A stretch of DNA of 64,000 nucleotides, from assembly GCA_017447185.1 (NCBI GenBank), contig JAFSOC010000015.1, positions 62,001 through 126,000 of the forward strand. The letters are read 5' to 3'. A program made the position numbers and the translations under genes. The notes under the pieces were generated by a model. That model saw nothing but the letters and a program-made list of their open reading frames with translations. It ran no database searches and was not told where the DNA came from. Positions 7,840 through 16,200 of the stretch are shown piece by piece (position 1 is the stretch's first letter; every line of letters starts with the position of its first letter). This stretch comes from Clostridia bacterium. Lineage in GTDB: Bacteria; Bacillota; Clostridia; Christensenellales; Aristaeellaceae.

Positions 7840-7868
7840 TGGACAAAACCTGCCGGGCGTGGTATACT
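7840..7868 (+). promoter_or_regulatory. Sigma-A promoter of the secreted-protein gene at 7914
   Basis: TGGACA and TATACT are separated by 17 bases, with TGG ahead of the -10 box, 46 bases before the ATG. Confidence 0.75.
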
Positions 7869-7913
7869 TCAAAAACGGGTACTATATCCGAGAATGTAAA
7901 GGAGATTAACTGC

Positions 7914-8402
7914 ATGAAAAAGCTTATTTCTATTGTTATGGTTCTTTGCCTGCTGTGCACAGCAGCGGCTGCCCTGGCGGACGCTGTGGAAGAAAAGATT
8001 CCCACCCTGCTCGAGCTTCCTGAACTGAAAACCCTGAATCCCGACGCTGTGATCAGCGAATCCGAATATGAAGGCGAATGGATTATCAAGTACGGTTACA
8101 TCGGTGAAGATCCTGCCACTCCGGAACAGCTGGCTGAAAGAGGCCTGATGATCCGCCCGCTGTACATCAGCGAAGGCAAGCTGATTGACAAGATCACAGA
8201 CGAAAACGGCGAAATCAAAGAGAATGCCATCGCATACGAATTCGAAGAAGATATCGGCGAACTGCTGGCCACAGCCGAAGACGGCCAGATCGAATACATC
8301 ATTGACGTGCTGGAAGACGGCAATCTCATGCTGTCCATCGTGATCTTCGGCGAAGCAGAGCCGGTCTGCATCTCCCTCTACATGGTGCATCCGGAAGCCT
8401 GA
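7914..8402 (+). CDS. Secreted protein of unknown function
   Basis: A 162-residue protein with a signal peptide (MKKLISIVMVLCLLCTAAAALADA) and a probable signal peptidase I site after ALA. The mature part is acidic, with SEYEGEWIIKYGYIGED and a closing ISLYMVHPEA; I recognise no family. AAAGGAG lies 9 bases upstream of the ATG. It has its own promoter and terminator, so it is a single-gene unit, one of several small exported proteins in this region. Confidence 0.75.
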   Translation: MKKLISIVMVLCLLCTAAAALADAVEEKIPTLLELPELKTLNPDAVISESEYEGEWIIKYGYIGEDPATPEQLAERGLMIRPLYISEGKLIDKITDENGEIKENAIAYEFEEDIGELLATAEDGQIEYIIDVLEDGNLMLSIVIFGEAEPVCISLYMVHPEA

Positions 8403-8419
8403 GAACCCTGATGTGGTAT

Positions 8420-8458
8420 AAGGAGAAATCCCGCAGCGGGATTTCTCCTTTCTCTTTT
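8420..8458 (+). terminator. Terminator of the secreted-protein gene
   Basis: AAGGAGAAATCCCG pairs with CGGGATTTCTCCTT around a 3-base loop and is followed by TCTCTTTT. Confidence 0.9.
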
Positions 8459-8512
8459 CGGGCGAGATAAAGCTGAAAACGGAACGCCTGTGACCGGCAG
8501 AAAGGATACCGA

Positions 8513-8662
8513 ATGGACAAATACCTTCGGAAAAATGAGAAGGAAGAGGAAGACCCGATTCCTCTCACGGATGAGGAACTGGCCGAATACCAGAAGAAAG
8601 AAAAACGGAAAGCAAACATTTTTGTGACAATCCTCGATTTCATCCTGGAGTTTTTCCGGTAA
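8513..8662 (+). CDS. Small hypothetical protein (49 residues)
   Basis: A short frame reading MDKYLRKNEKEEEDPIP, then DEELAEYQKKEKRKANI, ending with a hydrophobic FVTILDFILEFFR. AAAGGA lies 7 bases before the ATG. The charged, helical N-terminus and amphipathic hydrophobic tail suggest a peripheral membrane peptide. No family recognised; the ribosome binding site and clean position between two transcription units are the main support. Confidence 0.55.
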   Translation: MDKYLRKNEKEEEDPIPLTDEELAEYQKKEKRKANIFVTILDFILEFFR

Positions 8663-8783
8663 TCGCCACCGCTGTTCCGGTATATACAGGTGCCAGGAAC
8701 GGAAACCATGCGTATAAATACCATGTGGACGTGATCCGTACGCGTCCACAAAAAAGAAAAAACAGAACCGGAGGAACATAAAC

Positions 8784-9266
8784 ATGAAAAAACGTACATG
8801 GATCAGTATTGTCATGGCACTGGTGCTTGCGACCGGCTGCATCGCAGCCGCTCACGCGGAACTGCTGCCGGCTTACGGCGAAGGGCAGATCGGCCTGACG
8901 GGCGTTGTGCTGTGCGAATCGCTGACGGTGCACCAGTCAGCCAGCCAGGGTGCAAATGTTGTGAAAACCCTGGAGAACGGCCAGATGGTTATCGTGATGA
9001 AACAGGAGGACGGATGGGCGCAGATCAGCATCTCAGACGATGTGAACGGCGGACCGCTGGGCTGGGTGAAGGCAGACTATCTTGCCGTTGATCCGGCCTG
9101 GTTCCTGACAGATTCGGAGACGCATGTATACGCCTGGGGCAGCCTGCAGGCGAACAAGGTGGCCCTGATCGAAGCAGGTACCCGGCTGCCGGTGCTGATG
9201 CAGGACGGGGACTGGATCGTGGTCGGCCTGCGGGGCGCCGCCGGCTGGATCTGCCTGGGAAAATAA
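8784..9266 (+). CDS. Secreted SH3-like (SH3b) domain protein
   Basis: A 160-residue protein with a signal peptide ending AAAHA, then two SH3b-like repeats: LTVHQSASQGANVVKTLENGQ with DGWAQIS and GWVKADYL, and a second VYAWGSLQANKVALIEAGTRL with GDWIVVGLRGAAGWI. Bacterial SH3 domains bind cell-wall peptides, so a cell-wall-associated role is likely. GGAGG precedes the ATG. A strong terminator follows. Similar SH3-like repeats occur in the secreted protein at 52838. Confidence 0.75.
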   Translation: MKKRTWISIVMALVLATGCIAAAHAELLPAYGEGQIGLTGVVLCESLTVHQSASQGANVVKTLENGQMVIVMKQEDGWAQISISDDVNGGPLGWVKADYLAVDPAWFLTDSETHVYAWGSLQANKVALIEAGTRLPVLMQDGDWIVVGLRGAAGWICLGK

Positions 9267-9278
9267 TCCGGAGCATAC

Positions 9279-9318
9279 AATCCGCCGGACCGCGGGAAAG
9301 CGGCCCGGCGGATTTTTT
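9279..9318 (+). terminator. Terminator of the SH3-like gene
   Basis: AATCCGCCGG pairs with CCGGCGGATT, extended inward by CCGC/GCGG, and is followed by seven T residues. Confidence 0.9.
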
Positions 9319-9407
9319 TACAGGCGGTGCGAAAGCATGGTAATATTATTTAGCATTTTTATCCAACAACCAAAGTTTTCCAAACCATCCGAAAAGGAGA
9401 ATGACCG

Positions 9408-9973
9408 ATGAAGAAGAGATTGTTTGCACTGCTGACGGTCCTGGTACTGCTGGCGGCGGTTCCGGGCATTACCGCCCTGGGAGAGGCCGCTCAGGAATGG
9501 GAAAACATGCGGGAATATGTGTATACCTTCCGCGAAGAAGTGAAGATGGAAGGAAAGACCGTGCCCATGGTCATCGACTATATAGACGATGAAGAGGCGC
9601 GGGAGCGGGAATTTACCGTCTACTACGTTGAAGGTGGAGACATTCCGTACGTGGCACTGAAGGATTTCATGCCGGTGCTGAGCCACATGATCACCTTCGG
9701 TGAAAAAGACATTGAAGAGGAAATCGGCAGCAACCTCTATACGATCAATGCTGCAGACGGAGATCTTTTCTTCCCGGAGCATTACTATACTGTATCCCGG
9801 ACGGCCCCTTCTCAGCTATGGTGCTGGATGTAGAAAATGATACCATTGCTTTCTCCAACTTCAACAAATTCACCCTGGTGCCCGGTATCACCGCCCTGGT
9901 GACCGCACTGGACCTGCCGGAACCCAAGGCCACTGACCTAGGCGCATGGCTGGAACTGGCAGAATTACAATAG
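9408..9973 (+). pseudogene. Frameshifted secreted protein, like the N-terminal domain of an S41 peptidase
   Basis: The first frame (9408-9833) has a signal peptide (MKKRLFALLTVLVLLAAVPG) and reads YVYTFREEVKMEGKTV and EFTVYYVEGGDIPYVAL. It ends in an unrelated short tail, while a -1 shift near 9790 continues sensibly as IPDGPFSAMVLDVEND, FSNFNKFTLVPG and LGAWLELAELQ to a stop at 9973. Together about 188 residues, resembling the N-terminal domain of rumen clostridial S41 peptidases, but with no protease domain following. It may be a truncated paralogue of the peptidase whose tail opens this window. The frameshift could be a sequencing error. Confidence 0.5.
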
Positions 9974-10332
9974 CATACATCCATAAACCCGGGGCCAGAT
10001 CCGCATCCGGCCCCGGTACTGTTTCCGGAAGCAGCTTCCGGAATCGGGACATTCACTGAAAATACTGACAACAGCCATTCCTGCACGTATCAACTTACGA
10101 AGGACCGGTAAAAACCGGTAGGAAAATACGGAGGAAACGACTTCTGAAATCAAAAAAAAACGGTTGACGAATGCGTCAATCCATGATAAATTACATGTTG
10201 AATATTTCAAAACCGATCCGCGTAACCTCACATCCTCCAGCGAAGGAAATACAATCTCCGCTGGATGAAGGAGCCAGTACGGAGAGAGATTTATTCAATC
10301 AAAAACAATATTTTACAAAGGAGAATACAACC
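9974..10332. other. Structured intergenic region and leader before the VOC cluster
   Basis: Contains a GC-rich hairpin without a T tract (CCGGGGCC pairing with GGCCCCGG, about 9990-10017), a second hairpin (TTCCGGAAG/CTTCCGGAA, about 10022-10041), an ACCGGT repeat pair near 10108, and the promoter at 10164-10192. The untranslated leader of about 140 bases contains CAGCG and CGCTG segments near 10240-10265 that could pair. No gene is supported here. Confidence 0.45.
10164..10192 (+). promoter_or_regulatory. Promoter of the VOC operon with palindrome over the -35 box
   Basis: TTGACG and TAAATT are separated by 17 bases. The -35 hexamer is one arm of a perfect inverted repeat, TTGACG-AATG-CGTCAA (10164-10179), so a dimeric repressor bound there would block polymerase. 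Confidence 0.6.
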
Positions 10333-10716
10333 GTGACCATTACCTCTTTTAACCCCCTGATTGTTACGAAAGACGCGGAAGGCGTGATCGCCCTGTTTGA
10401 GGCCCTTGGCTTTGAACGCCGCCATATGAAGACCGGGATCAACGGAAGCATCACCAGCGTGCGCATGCGCTATGAAGGCGAAGACGGAAAGGTCTTCCAT
10501 GTGGATGTAACTTCTGCTCCCGTACCGCAGGATATCAGCACGATCCGCATGAACGTGCGCGACTTTGACGAAGCGTACAAGATGCTGGAGGATAAGGGCT
10601 TTGTAAACGCCCAGGGTGATAAGATCACCGAAACCGGCACCTCCAAGTCCACGATGATGGTTTCTCCCAGCGGTTTCTCCATCAGCGTATCCGAACACAT
10701 CCGGAAGGAAGACTGA
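10333..10716 (+). CDS. VOC-family (glyoxalase fold) protein, copy 1
   Basis: A 127-residue single VOC module: FNPLIVTKDAEGVIALFEALGFERRH, then RYEGEDGKVFHVDVTSA and TIRMNVRDFDEAYKMLEDKGF, ending MMVSPSGFSISVSEHIRKED. The start is GTG at 10333, chosen because AAAGGAG lies 9 bases upstream and the length then equals that of its two neighbours. Family members are metal-dependent lyases, dioxygenases or drug-binding proteins; the substrate is unknown. First of three tandem paralogues in one operon. Confidence 0.8.
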   Translation: MTITSFNPLIVTKDAEGVIALFEALGFERRHMKTGINGSITSVRMRYEGEDGKVFHVDVTSAPVPQDISTIRMNVRDFDEAYKMLEDKGFVNAQGDKITETGTSKSTMMVSPSGFSISVSEHIRKED

Positions 10717-10734
10717 ACGGAGAGAACGGAACAG

Positions 10735-11112
10735 ATGAAGATTACAACCTTTGATCCCATCATCATTACCAGGAACGGCGATGCTGCGGTGGAGACCTTT
10801 GAAGCCCTGGGCTTTGAAAAAACCCACGCACCTGTGACCGATACGGGACACGGAGATGTTCAGTCCTACCGGATGAAGGATTCCAACGGATTCCATGTGG
10901 ACGTGACCTGCAGCATCAGCAATATCTCCCAGGATATGACATTCATCCGGATGAACGTGGACAATTTTGAGGAAGCGTACAACATCCTGATCGACCACGG
11001 ATTCCGGAACACCCGGGGAGATAAGACCCTGGACACCCAATCTGCGAAAGCGGCCACCATGGTTTCACCCAGCGGATTCACAATCGCGCTGGTGGAGCAC
11101 ATGAAAAAATAA
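10735..11112 (+). CDS. VOC-family protein, copy 2
   Basis: A 125-residue paralogue: FDPIIITRNGDAAVETFEALGFEK, NGFHVDVTCS, FIRMNVDNFEEAYNILIDHGF, closing MVSPSGFTIALVEHMKK. It follows copy 1 by 18 bases with a GGAGAGAA site. Sequence identity to its neighbours is clearly visible at both ends but the middle differs, so the copies have diverged rather than duplicated recently. Confidence 0.8.
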   Translation: MKITTFDPIIITRNGDAAVETFEALGFEKTHAPVTDTGHGDVQSYRMKDSNGFHVDVTCSISNISQDMTFIRMNVDNFEEAYNILIDHGFRNTRGDKTLDTQSAKAATMVSPSGFTIALVEHMKK

Positions 11113-11133
11113 AAAACTGACGAGGAAAACACA

Positions 11134-11517
11134 ATGGAAATCACCACCTTCAACCCGATGATTCTTTCGAAGAACGCGGATGAGATTATCAAACTGTTTG
11201 AGGAACTGGGATTCGAACGGAAACACCAGGTCAACAACATCGACAGCAAGGATATTTCCAGCACCCGGATGAAGGATGCCAATGGATTCCACGTGGACGT
11301 GGCCCGGGTCGAATCCATGGAACGGGATATGACAACGATGCGGATGAACGTGCGTGACTTTGACGAAGCGTATGAATTCCTGAAGTCCCGCGGCTTTAAA
11401 AACATACGGGGAGAGGACCATGCGGTCGAATCCAAATCTGCACGTTCCTGCCTGATGATTGCTCCGAGCGGATTCTCGATCCAGCTGACACAGCACATCC
11501 GGAAGGAAGATCAGTAA
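11134..11517 (+). CDS. VOC-family protein, copy 3
   Basis: A 127-residue paralogue: FNPMILSKNADEIIKLFEELGFERKH, NGFHVDVARV, MRMNVRDFDEAYEFLKSRGF, closing LMIAPSGFSIQLTQHIRKED. It lies 21 bases after copy 2 and ends at a terminator. VOC proteins work as dimers of modules, so three co-expressed copies could form mixed dimers. Confidence 0.8.
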   Translation: MEITTFNPMILSKNADEIIKLFEELGFERKHQVNNIDSKDISSTRMKDANGFHVDVARVESMERDMTTMRMNVRDFDEAYEFLKSRGFKNIRGEDHAVESKSARSCLMIAPSGFSIQLTQHIRKEDQ

Positions 11518-11532
11518 TCACAGGTTTCATCG

Positions 11533-11561
11533 GAGTCTCCGCATTGCGGGGACTCTTTTTT
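11533..11561 (+). terminator. Terminator of the VOC operon
   Basis: GAGTCTCCGC pairs with GCGGGGACTC (one wobble) around ATT, followed by six T residues. Confidence 0.9.
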
Positions 11562-11573
11562 ACGTGTTTTCCG

Positions 11574-11602
11574 GTGCGAAACGGGACAGCGTATGATATA
11601 AT
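11574..11602 (+). promoter_or_regulatory. Promoter of the MBL-fold gene
   Basis: A perfect TATAAT at 11597-11602 with a weak GTGCGA -35 element 17 bases upstream, 31 bases before the ATG. Confidence 0.55.
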
Positions 11603-11633
11603 ATAAGCTGATCAGGAAAAGAGGTTGAAACAA

Positions 11634-12428
11634 ATGGCGAATGAAGAGAAAAAAATGTATGTGACGGAGATCCGCAAGGGAATCTACCTGATGGACGAGG
11701 CGCACGAGGCCACGGGCTACCTGGTTGTAGGGGAAGAGAGGGCGTGCATGATCGACACGATGAACGCCTATACGAACCTGCGGGAAGAGGTTGAGAAGCT
11801 GACGGATAAACCGGTATACGTGGTCAACACCCACGGGCACGGGGACCATATCTTCGGCAACGTGTATTTCGACGAAGCGTATATTGACCCGGCGGACCGG
11901 GGCATCGTGCGGATGTTCCTGGAAAGCCCGGATTATGTGAAGCTGGCGGAAGAAAAAGGGTGGAAGATGCCGTTGTACAAGGAAATCCATGAAGGGGACA
12001 AACTGGACCTGGGCGGAAGGACATTGGAGATCTACTCCCTGCCGGGACACACGCCGGGCGGGATCCTGCTGCTTCTGAAAGAGGACCGGGTGCTCTTCAG
12101 CGGGGACAGCATCAATCATCACCTGTGGATGCAGCTGCCCGGCTGCCTGCCGCTGCACGAATATGTGAAGAAACTGGACCGGATCATGTTCCTGGAGGAG
12201 AAAGCGGACATCGTTGTACACGGACATGCCCGGGGAGACTGGGATGACATCTCCCTGCTGCGCTGTATGCGGAACGGCATCCAGGAAATCTGCGACGGGA
12301 AGACGGAAAACGACCAGCCGTACAAATGGTTCGGCGGGACGGACCTGCAGCACGCCTACGCCTGCGAAAGCGGGAAGCATTACTCCCAGGACGAAAGCGT
12401 GATCTGCTACCGGAAGGATAAGATCTGA
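11634..12428 (+). CDS. MBL-fold (metallo-beta-lactamase superfamily) hydrolase
   Basis: A 264-residue soluble protein with the full di-metal site: NTHGHGDHIFG near residue 63, LPGHTPGG near residue 135, FSGDSI near residue 155 and VVHGHARGD near residue 198. The layout fits the glyoxalase II-like branch, which hydrolyses thioesters or similar compounds; the exact substrate cannot be read. AGAGG precedes the ATG. Single-gene unit directly after the VOC operon; the two glyoxalase-fold-type activities side by side could suggest aldehyde detoxification, but that is inference. Confidence 0.8.
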   Translation: MANEEKKMYVTEIRKGIYLMDEAHEATGYLVVGEERACMIDTMNAYTNLREEVEKLTDKPVYVVNTHGHGDHIFGNVYFDEAYIDPADRGIVRMFLESPDYVKLAEEKGWKMPLYKEIHEGDKLDLGGRTLEIYSLPGHTPGGILLLLKEDRVLFSGDSINHHLWMQLPGCLPLHEYVKKLDRIMFLEEKADIVVHGHARGDWDDISLLRCMRNGIQEICDGKTENDQPYKWFGGTDLQHAYACESGKHYSQDESVICYRKDKI

Positions 12429-12440
12429 GCCTGACAGGAC

Positions 12441-12469
12441 AAAAAACGCCGGAAAATCCGGCGTTTTTT
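12441..12469. terminator. Bidirectional terminator
   Basis: AAAAAACGCCGG and CCGGCGTTTTTT form a perfect stem with a short loop between two convergent genes, with A and T runs on both sides. Confidence 0.95.
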
Positions 12470-12483
12470 GCGTGGCTGAGAAA

Positions 12484-13230
12484 TCAGCGGGTGAGGTCGT
12501 ACATCATGATGCCGGCCGCAACGGCGGCATTCAGGGATTCGGCGCCGCCGCGCATGGGCAGGCGGAGCCGGTGGGTGGCTTCGGCTTTTACCGCATTGGA
12601 AATGCCGTTGCCTTCATTGCCGATGACCAGGACAAAGGTATCGGCCACCGCAGTGCGCTCATAAAAAGGATCGCCATCCAGCTGGGAGGACAGGACGGAG
12701 AAACCGCGGACACGAAGATCCCGCAGGCAGGCGGGCAGGTCCGCCGGGAAGGCGAAGGACATCCGGAAGATGCTGCCCATGGTGGAGCGGAGCACCTTCG
12801 GCGAGAAGAGATCCGCACAGTCCGCACTGAGGATGACACCATCCATACCGGCGGCATCCGCGGTACGGATAATCGTGCCCACGTTGCCGGGATCCTGGAC
12901 GGCATCCAGCGCCAGGAAACGGGAGCCGGACAGGGGACGGACGCGGCGGGAAAGCACCGCGGCGATACCCTGGGGCGTCTTTGTTTCGGTGACAGAGGCA
13001 AAAGCGTGTTCCGAAAGGGTAAAGACCGGCACGTCTGACGGGAGGGGGAAGGAAGGCTCAAAATCCTCCCGGAGGAGCAGGGCCTGCAGATCAAAATCCG
13101 ATTGCACCGCTTCACGCACCATGCGGACACCCTCCACCAGGAAGGCATTCTGCGTATCGCGGCCTTTGCGGCCCTGCAGGGAGCGCCAGGCCAGGATCCG
13201 GGGATTTTTCACGGAGGAAATCAGTTCCAT
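12484..13230 (-). CDS. TrmH/SpoU-family RNA 2'-O-methyltransferase
   Basis: A 248-residue SPOUT methyltransferase. The substrate-binding N-terminus (ISSVKNPRI and FLVEGVRMVREA) is followed by the SpoU motifs: LDAVQDPGNVGTIIRTADA near residue 108, VIGNEGNGIS near residue 202, and LPMRGGAESLNAAVA near residue 224. These bind SAM in the trefoil knot. Members 2'-O-methylate rRNA or tRNA; the target base is not evident. AAAGGAG precedes the ATG. It lies 11 bases downstream of the giant Hsp70-like gene and is probably co-transcribed with it. Confidence 0.9.
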   Translation of the reverse strand: MELISSVKNPRILAWRSLQGRKGRDTQNAFLVEGVRMVREAVQSDFDLQALLLREDFEPSFPLPSDVPVFTLSEHAFASVTETKTPQGIAAVLSRRVRPLSGSRFLALDAVQDPGNVGTIIRTADAAGMDGVILSADCADLFSPKVLRSTMGSIFRMSFAFPADLPACLRDLRVRGFSVLSSQLDGDPFYERTAVADTFVLVIGNEGNGISNAVKAEATHRLRLPMRGGAESLNAAVAAGIMMYDLTR

Positions 13231-13241
13231 GGAAACTCCTT

Positions 13242-16200
13242 TCAGGCAAGCAGGTCCAGCAGGTTCCCGATCCAGGCGGAAAGGGAATCATAGGGACGGG
13301 GCGTATCGGCCGGCGGGAAAGACTGATCCACAGAGGCGGCGATGACAGCGTCGCCCCGGGCGGAGAAGGGATGATAGGGATCGCCGGTGAAGAAGCCGGG
13401 GAAGAGCAGTTCCGCGGAAGCCGGGAATTCGCGGCGGAAACGCAGCAGGAATTCCGGCAGGAGCTCCGCCGGGCGAACTGCGATGGACGCCGGGACCGAA
13501 GGAGCGGGCGGGAGCATATGGTACACATCCTGCAGGAGGGAAAGACCCACGGGGATCTCCATCTTTTTCTCCGCGGAGAAGAGGAGGGAGAGGGAAGCTA
13601 CTTTCCGGTTCCTGAACATGGAGAGGAAATGCCAGAGGGATGTTTTCACCTGGGGCGGCAGGGATTCCAGCAGGGATGCGCCGCGGCCGGAGATGCAAAG
13701 GGACATCTGCTCCGGCAGGTAATCGTTACGGCTGGGATCGGACGTCAGCTGCAGCAGGACCAGGCCGGAGAGCATCATCAGATAGGCGAAATGCAGGATC
13801 AGCAGCGCCCCGGTGCGGGACGGTTGGCCGGCGGATGCGCGCTGCAGGGCGCAGTTCATGAGCAGGGGCAGATGATCGGCCACAAAGAGATCCAGGGCGA
13901 CACGGGCCCGGCGGAAGGCCACCGGATCAGTGCGGGCCGCAGAAAGCGCGCGGGCCAGGAGCGAGAGGTCGCTCCGGAAGGCTTCATCCGGGCAGAAACC
14001 GAAATCGCTGATCAGCAGATCCGGATCCCGGAGGAGGGACGGCAGGAGCATATAATGCACGCCGAGGGGGATCTGGCAGGTACGGACAGCCTGCTCGCGG
14101 CCGCGCAGGAAAAGGGAAATATCCGCGGTGCAGGAACCGAGATCCAGGACCATGAAACCGCCACGGGTATCCTCCGCCGCACAGAGACGGAAATAGGCAC
14201 CGAGGGCGGAACTTTCCGAGGCGAAAGCGACAGGAAGTCCCTCTGGCGGGCAGGGATAACCGCTTTCCTTCAGGACGCTTTCACAGAGAGAAAGGAAGAG
14301 GTTCATCAGGGATTCGCGGCCTTCCTTCGCCATTTCATCCGGGAGGGAGAAACGCCAGGAAAGGGCGGACGCACCTTCAAAACGGGCCTGGAGGGCGGCC
14401 ATGAGCAGCACCTGATGGAGGCAGACAAAGCCGGAACGGCCTTTTTCCTCCTCCCACTTCAGGCTGGTATAGACCGCGTCCGGCGGGGTGCCCAGCAGAT
14501 CATTCAGATTGGCAGGCATGAGGATAATCCCATCCGCGAAGGGGACCGGCGCAGTGCCCGGGACATTCCGGAAAAGCCGGGAGACCGTGGGCAGCAAGGC
14601 GGAAACGGGAACGGCCGGCAGGAATTCCCGACGCAGCAGATCCCGGGAGGCAGACGGATTGATCAGGAGGCTGCGGACCATCACCGGACCGTTCATCGGC
14701 CGGCGGGAATGGCCGGAGACAAAGACCACCGAGGTGCCGGAGGAACCGAAATCCACGCAGATCTCCACGGGATCCGCCACATGAATCAGGGGCTCAGGCA
14801 GAACATTCGGCAGGAGGCCCGCTGTTTTCATCTCCCCGGAATCCGGATCCTTCCGGGAGAAGGAGAAGCAGACCGGGAAGGAAGGAAGCACCGCTACACA
14901 ACGGCTCCCTGACGTGGGGAGTACGGGACGGAAACCGTCCTTCTCCGTGCAGACGGAAAGCGTGAAGGGATCCTGCAGGTGGGCATAAACATAATAGGAA
15001 TGCCAGTCCTCCGCCCGGAAGGGAACGGAAGGCCAGAGGGCAGCCGTCGGGATATCGTGGGAATAAAGATTCAATGTTTCTTCCGCGGAATAAACGCGGA
15101 CAAACTGCACGGGGAAAACACCGTCCAGGGTCAACGTTACGCGGAAAGCGCCTTCCGCTTCATGTTCAAAGCGGAGCAGGTCCGGCTTCAGGAGGGTACG
15201 GCCCTCCGGCAGGGTGCAGAGCGCACGGCCAAAGTCTGGTGAAAGGGGCGGAAGCACGGCGTCGGACTGGACGGATGCGGGATCCACATCGGCCAGATTG
15301 TTTTCCCGCGGGAGAATCACACACATGGCGGAGAAGAGGGAATCCCCGATGATCTCCCGGCCGCGGGCAGGGAAAACGGCCAGCAGGTCCGTGAAGGGAT
15401 CGAGGGCGGCGGTGGAAAGATCCGCGCCAAGGCTCTCCCGCAGCACTGTCAGCATAGAGGGGGATTTCGGATCCCAGGGCCAGGTGAAGACCGGTTCGCG
15501 CCGGTCCACGGGTTCAGCGGCCTCGGAAAGCACGGCGGAAAGCGCTTCACTGTAATCCGGATCCGCGGAGGGATACTTTTCCTGCAGTTTCCGCAGACCG
15601 GAAAGGAGAGCATCCCGATAATCGTCGGAAGAGGCGGAAAGGATCTCACATTCCGACTTCAGGCGGGCCAGGGTATAATCCTCGCCGGCGGCACGGGGGC
15701 TGTCCAGCAGGAAGCGGGAATCCTCCCGCGCAAAAGGTACCCCGCGGAAGAGATAGAGGATCTCCTCCGGAATATCGGAACAGACGGAAGGCGGGAAACC
15801 CTCAACGCCGGTCAGGCAGGAAGCCACCGGGTCTTCCGCGAGATAATGTTCATAGAAACAGGAAACCTTTGAAAGGCTGTCTTCATATGCCGGGAGCGCG
15901 GAGAGGCCGCAAACGGAACGGAGCCGTGTCTTCCAGTCCCCGGAGGGCGGGGCAGACTCCTGTTCGCGGGAGAGATCCTCCAGGAAGGAGGACAGGAAAA
16001 CACGCAGCGGCGAAGCCGGGGTCTCCGGCAGGGATTTCAGGTAGGACGGAAGCAGCTCGAGGAGAAGCTTTCGGTCTCCCTCACCAAGGGAGGCGCAGGG
16101 ATCGGAGAAGGCAAGCGCTTCCGGATCAAACCAAATGGCGAAGGAGGGGATCAGATCCTTCTGCGCGGCGATCAGGCGGGCGGGAATCAGCTGCTGCCCG

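Noticed and set aside
9990..10017. GC-rich hairpin as a terminator
   Set aside because: The stem is good but no T tract follows on either strand, so intrinsic termination is not supported.
11634..12428. Beta-lactamase
   Set aside because: The metal site is that of the general MBL superfamily and the closest layout is glyoxalase II-like; there is no signal peptide.
13371..14912. 513-codon open frame opposite the giant Hsp70-like gene
   Set aside because: The giant gene has clear ATPase motifs in its frame; the antisense product is Gly/Arg/Gln-rich noise.
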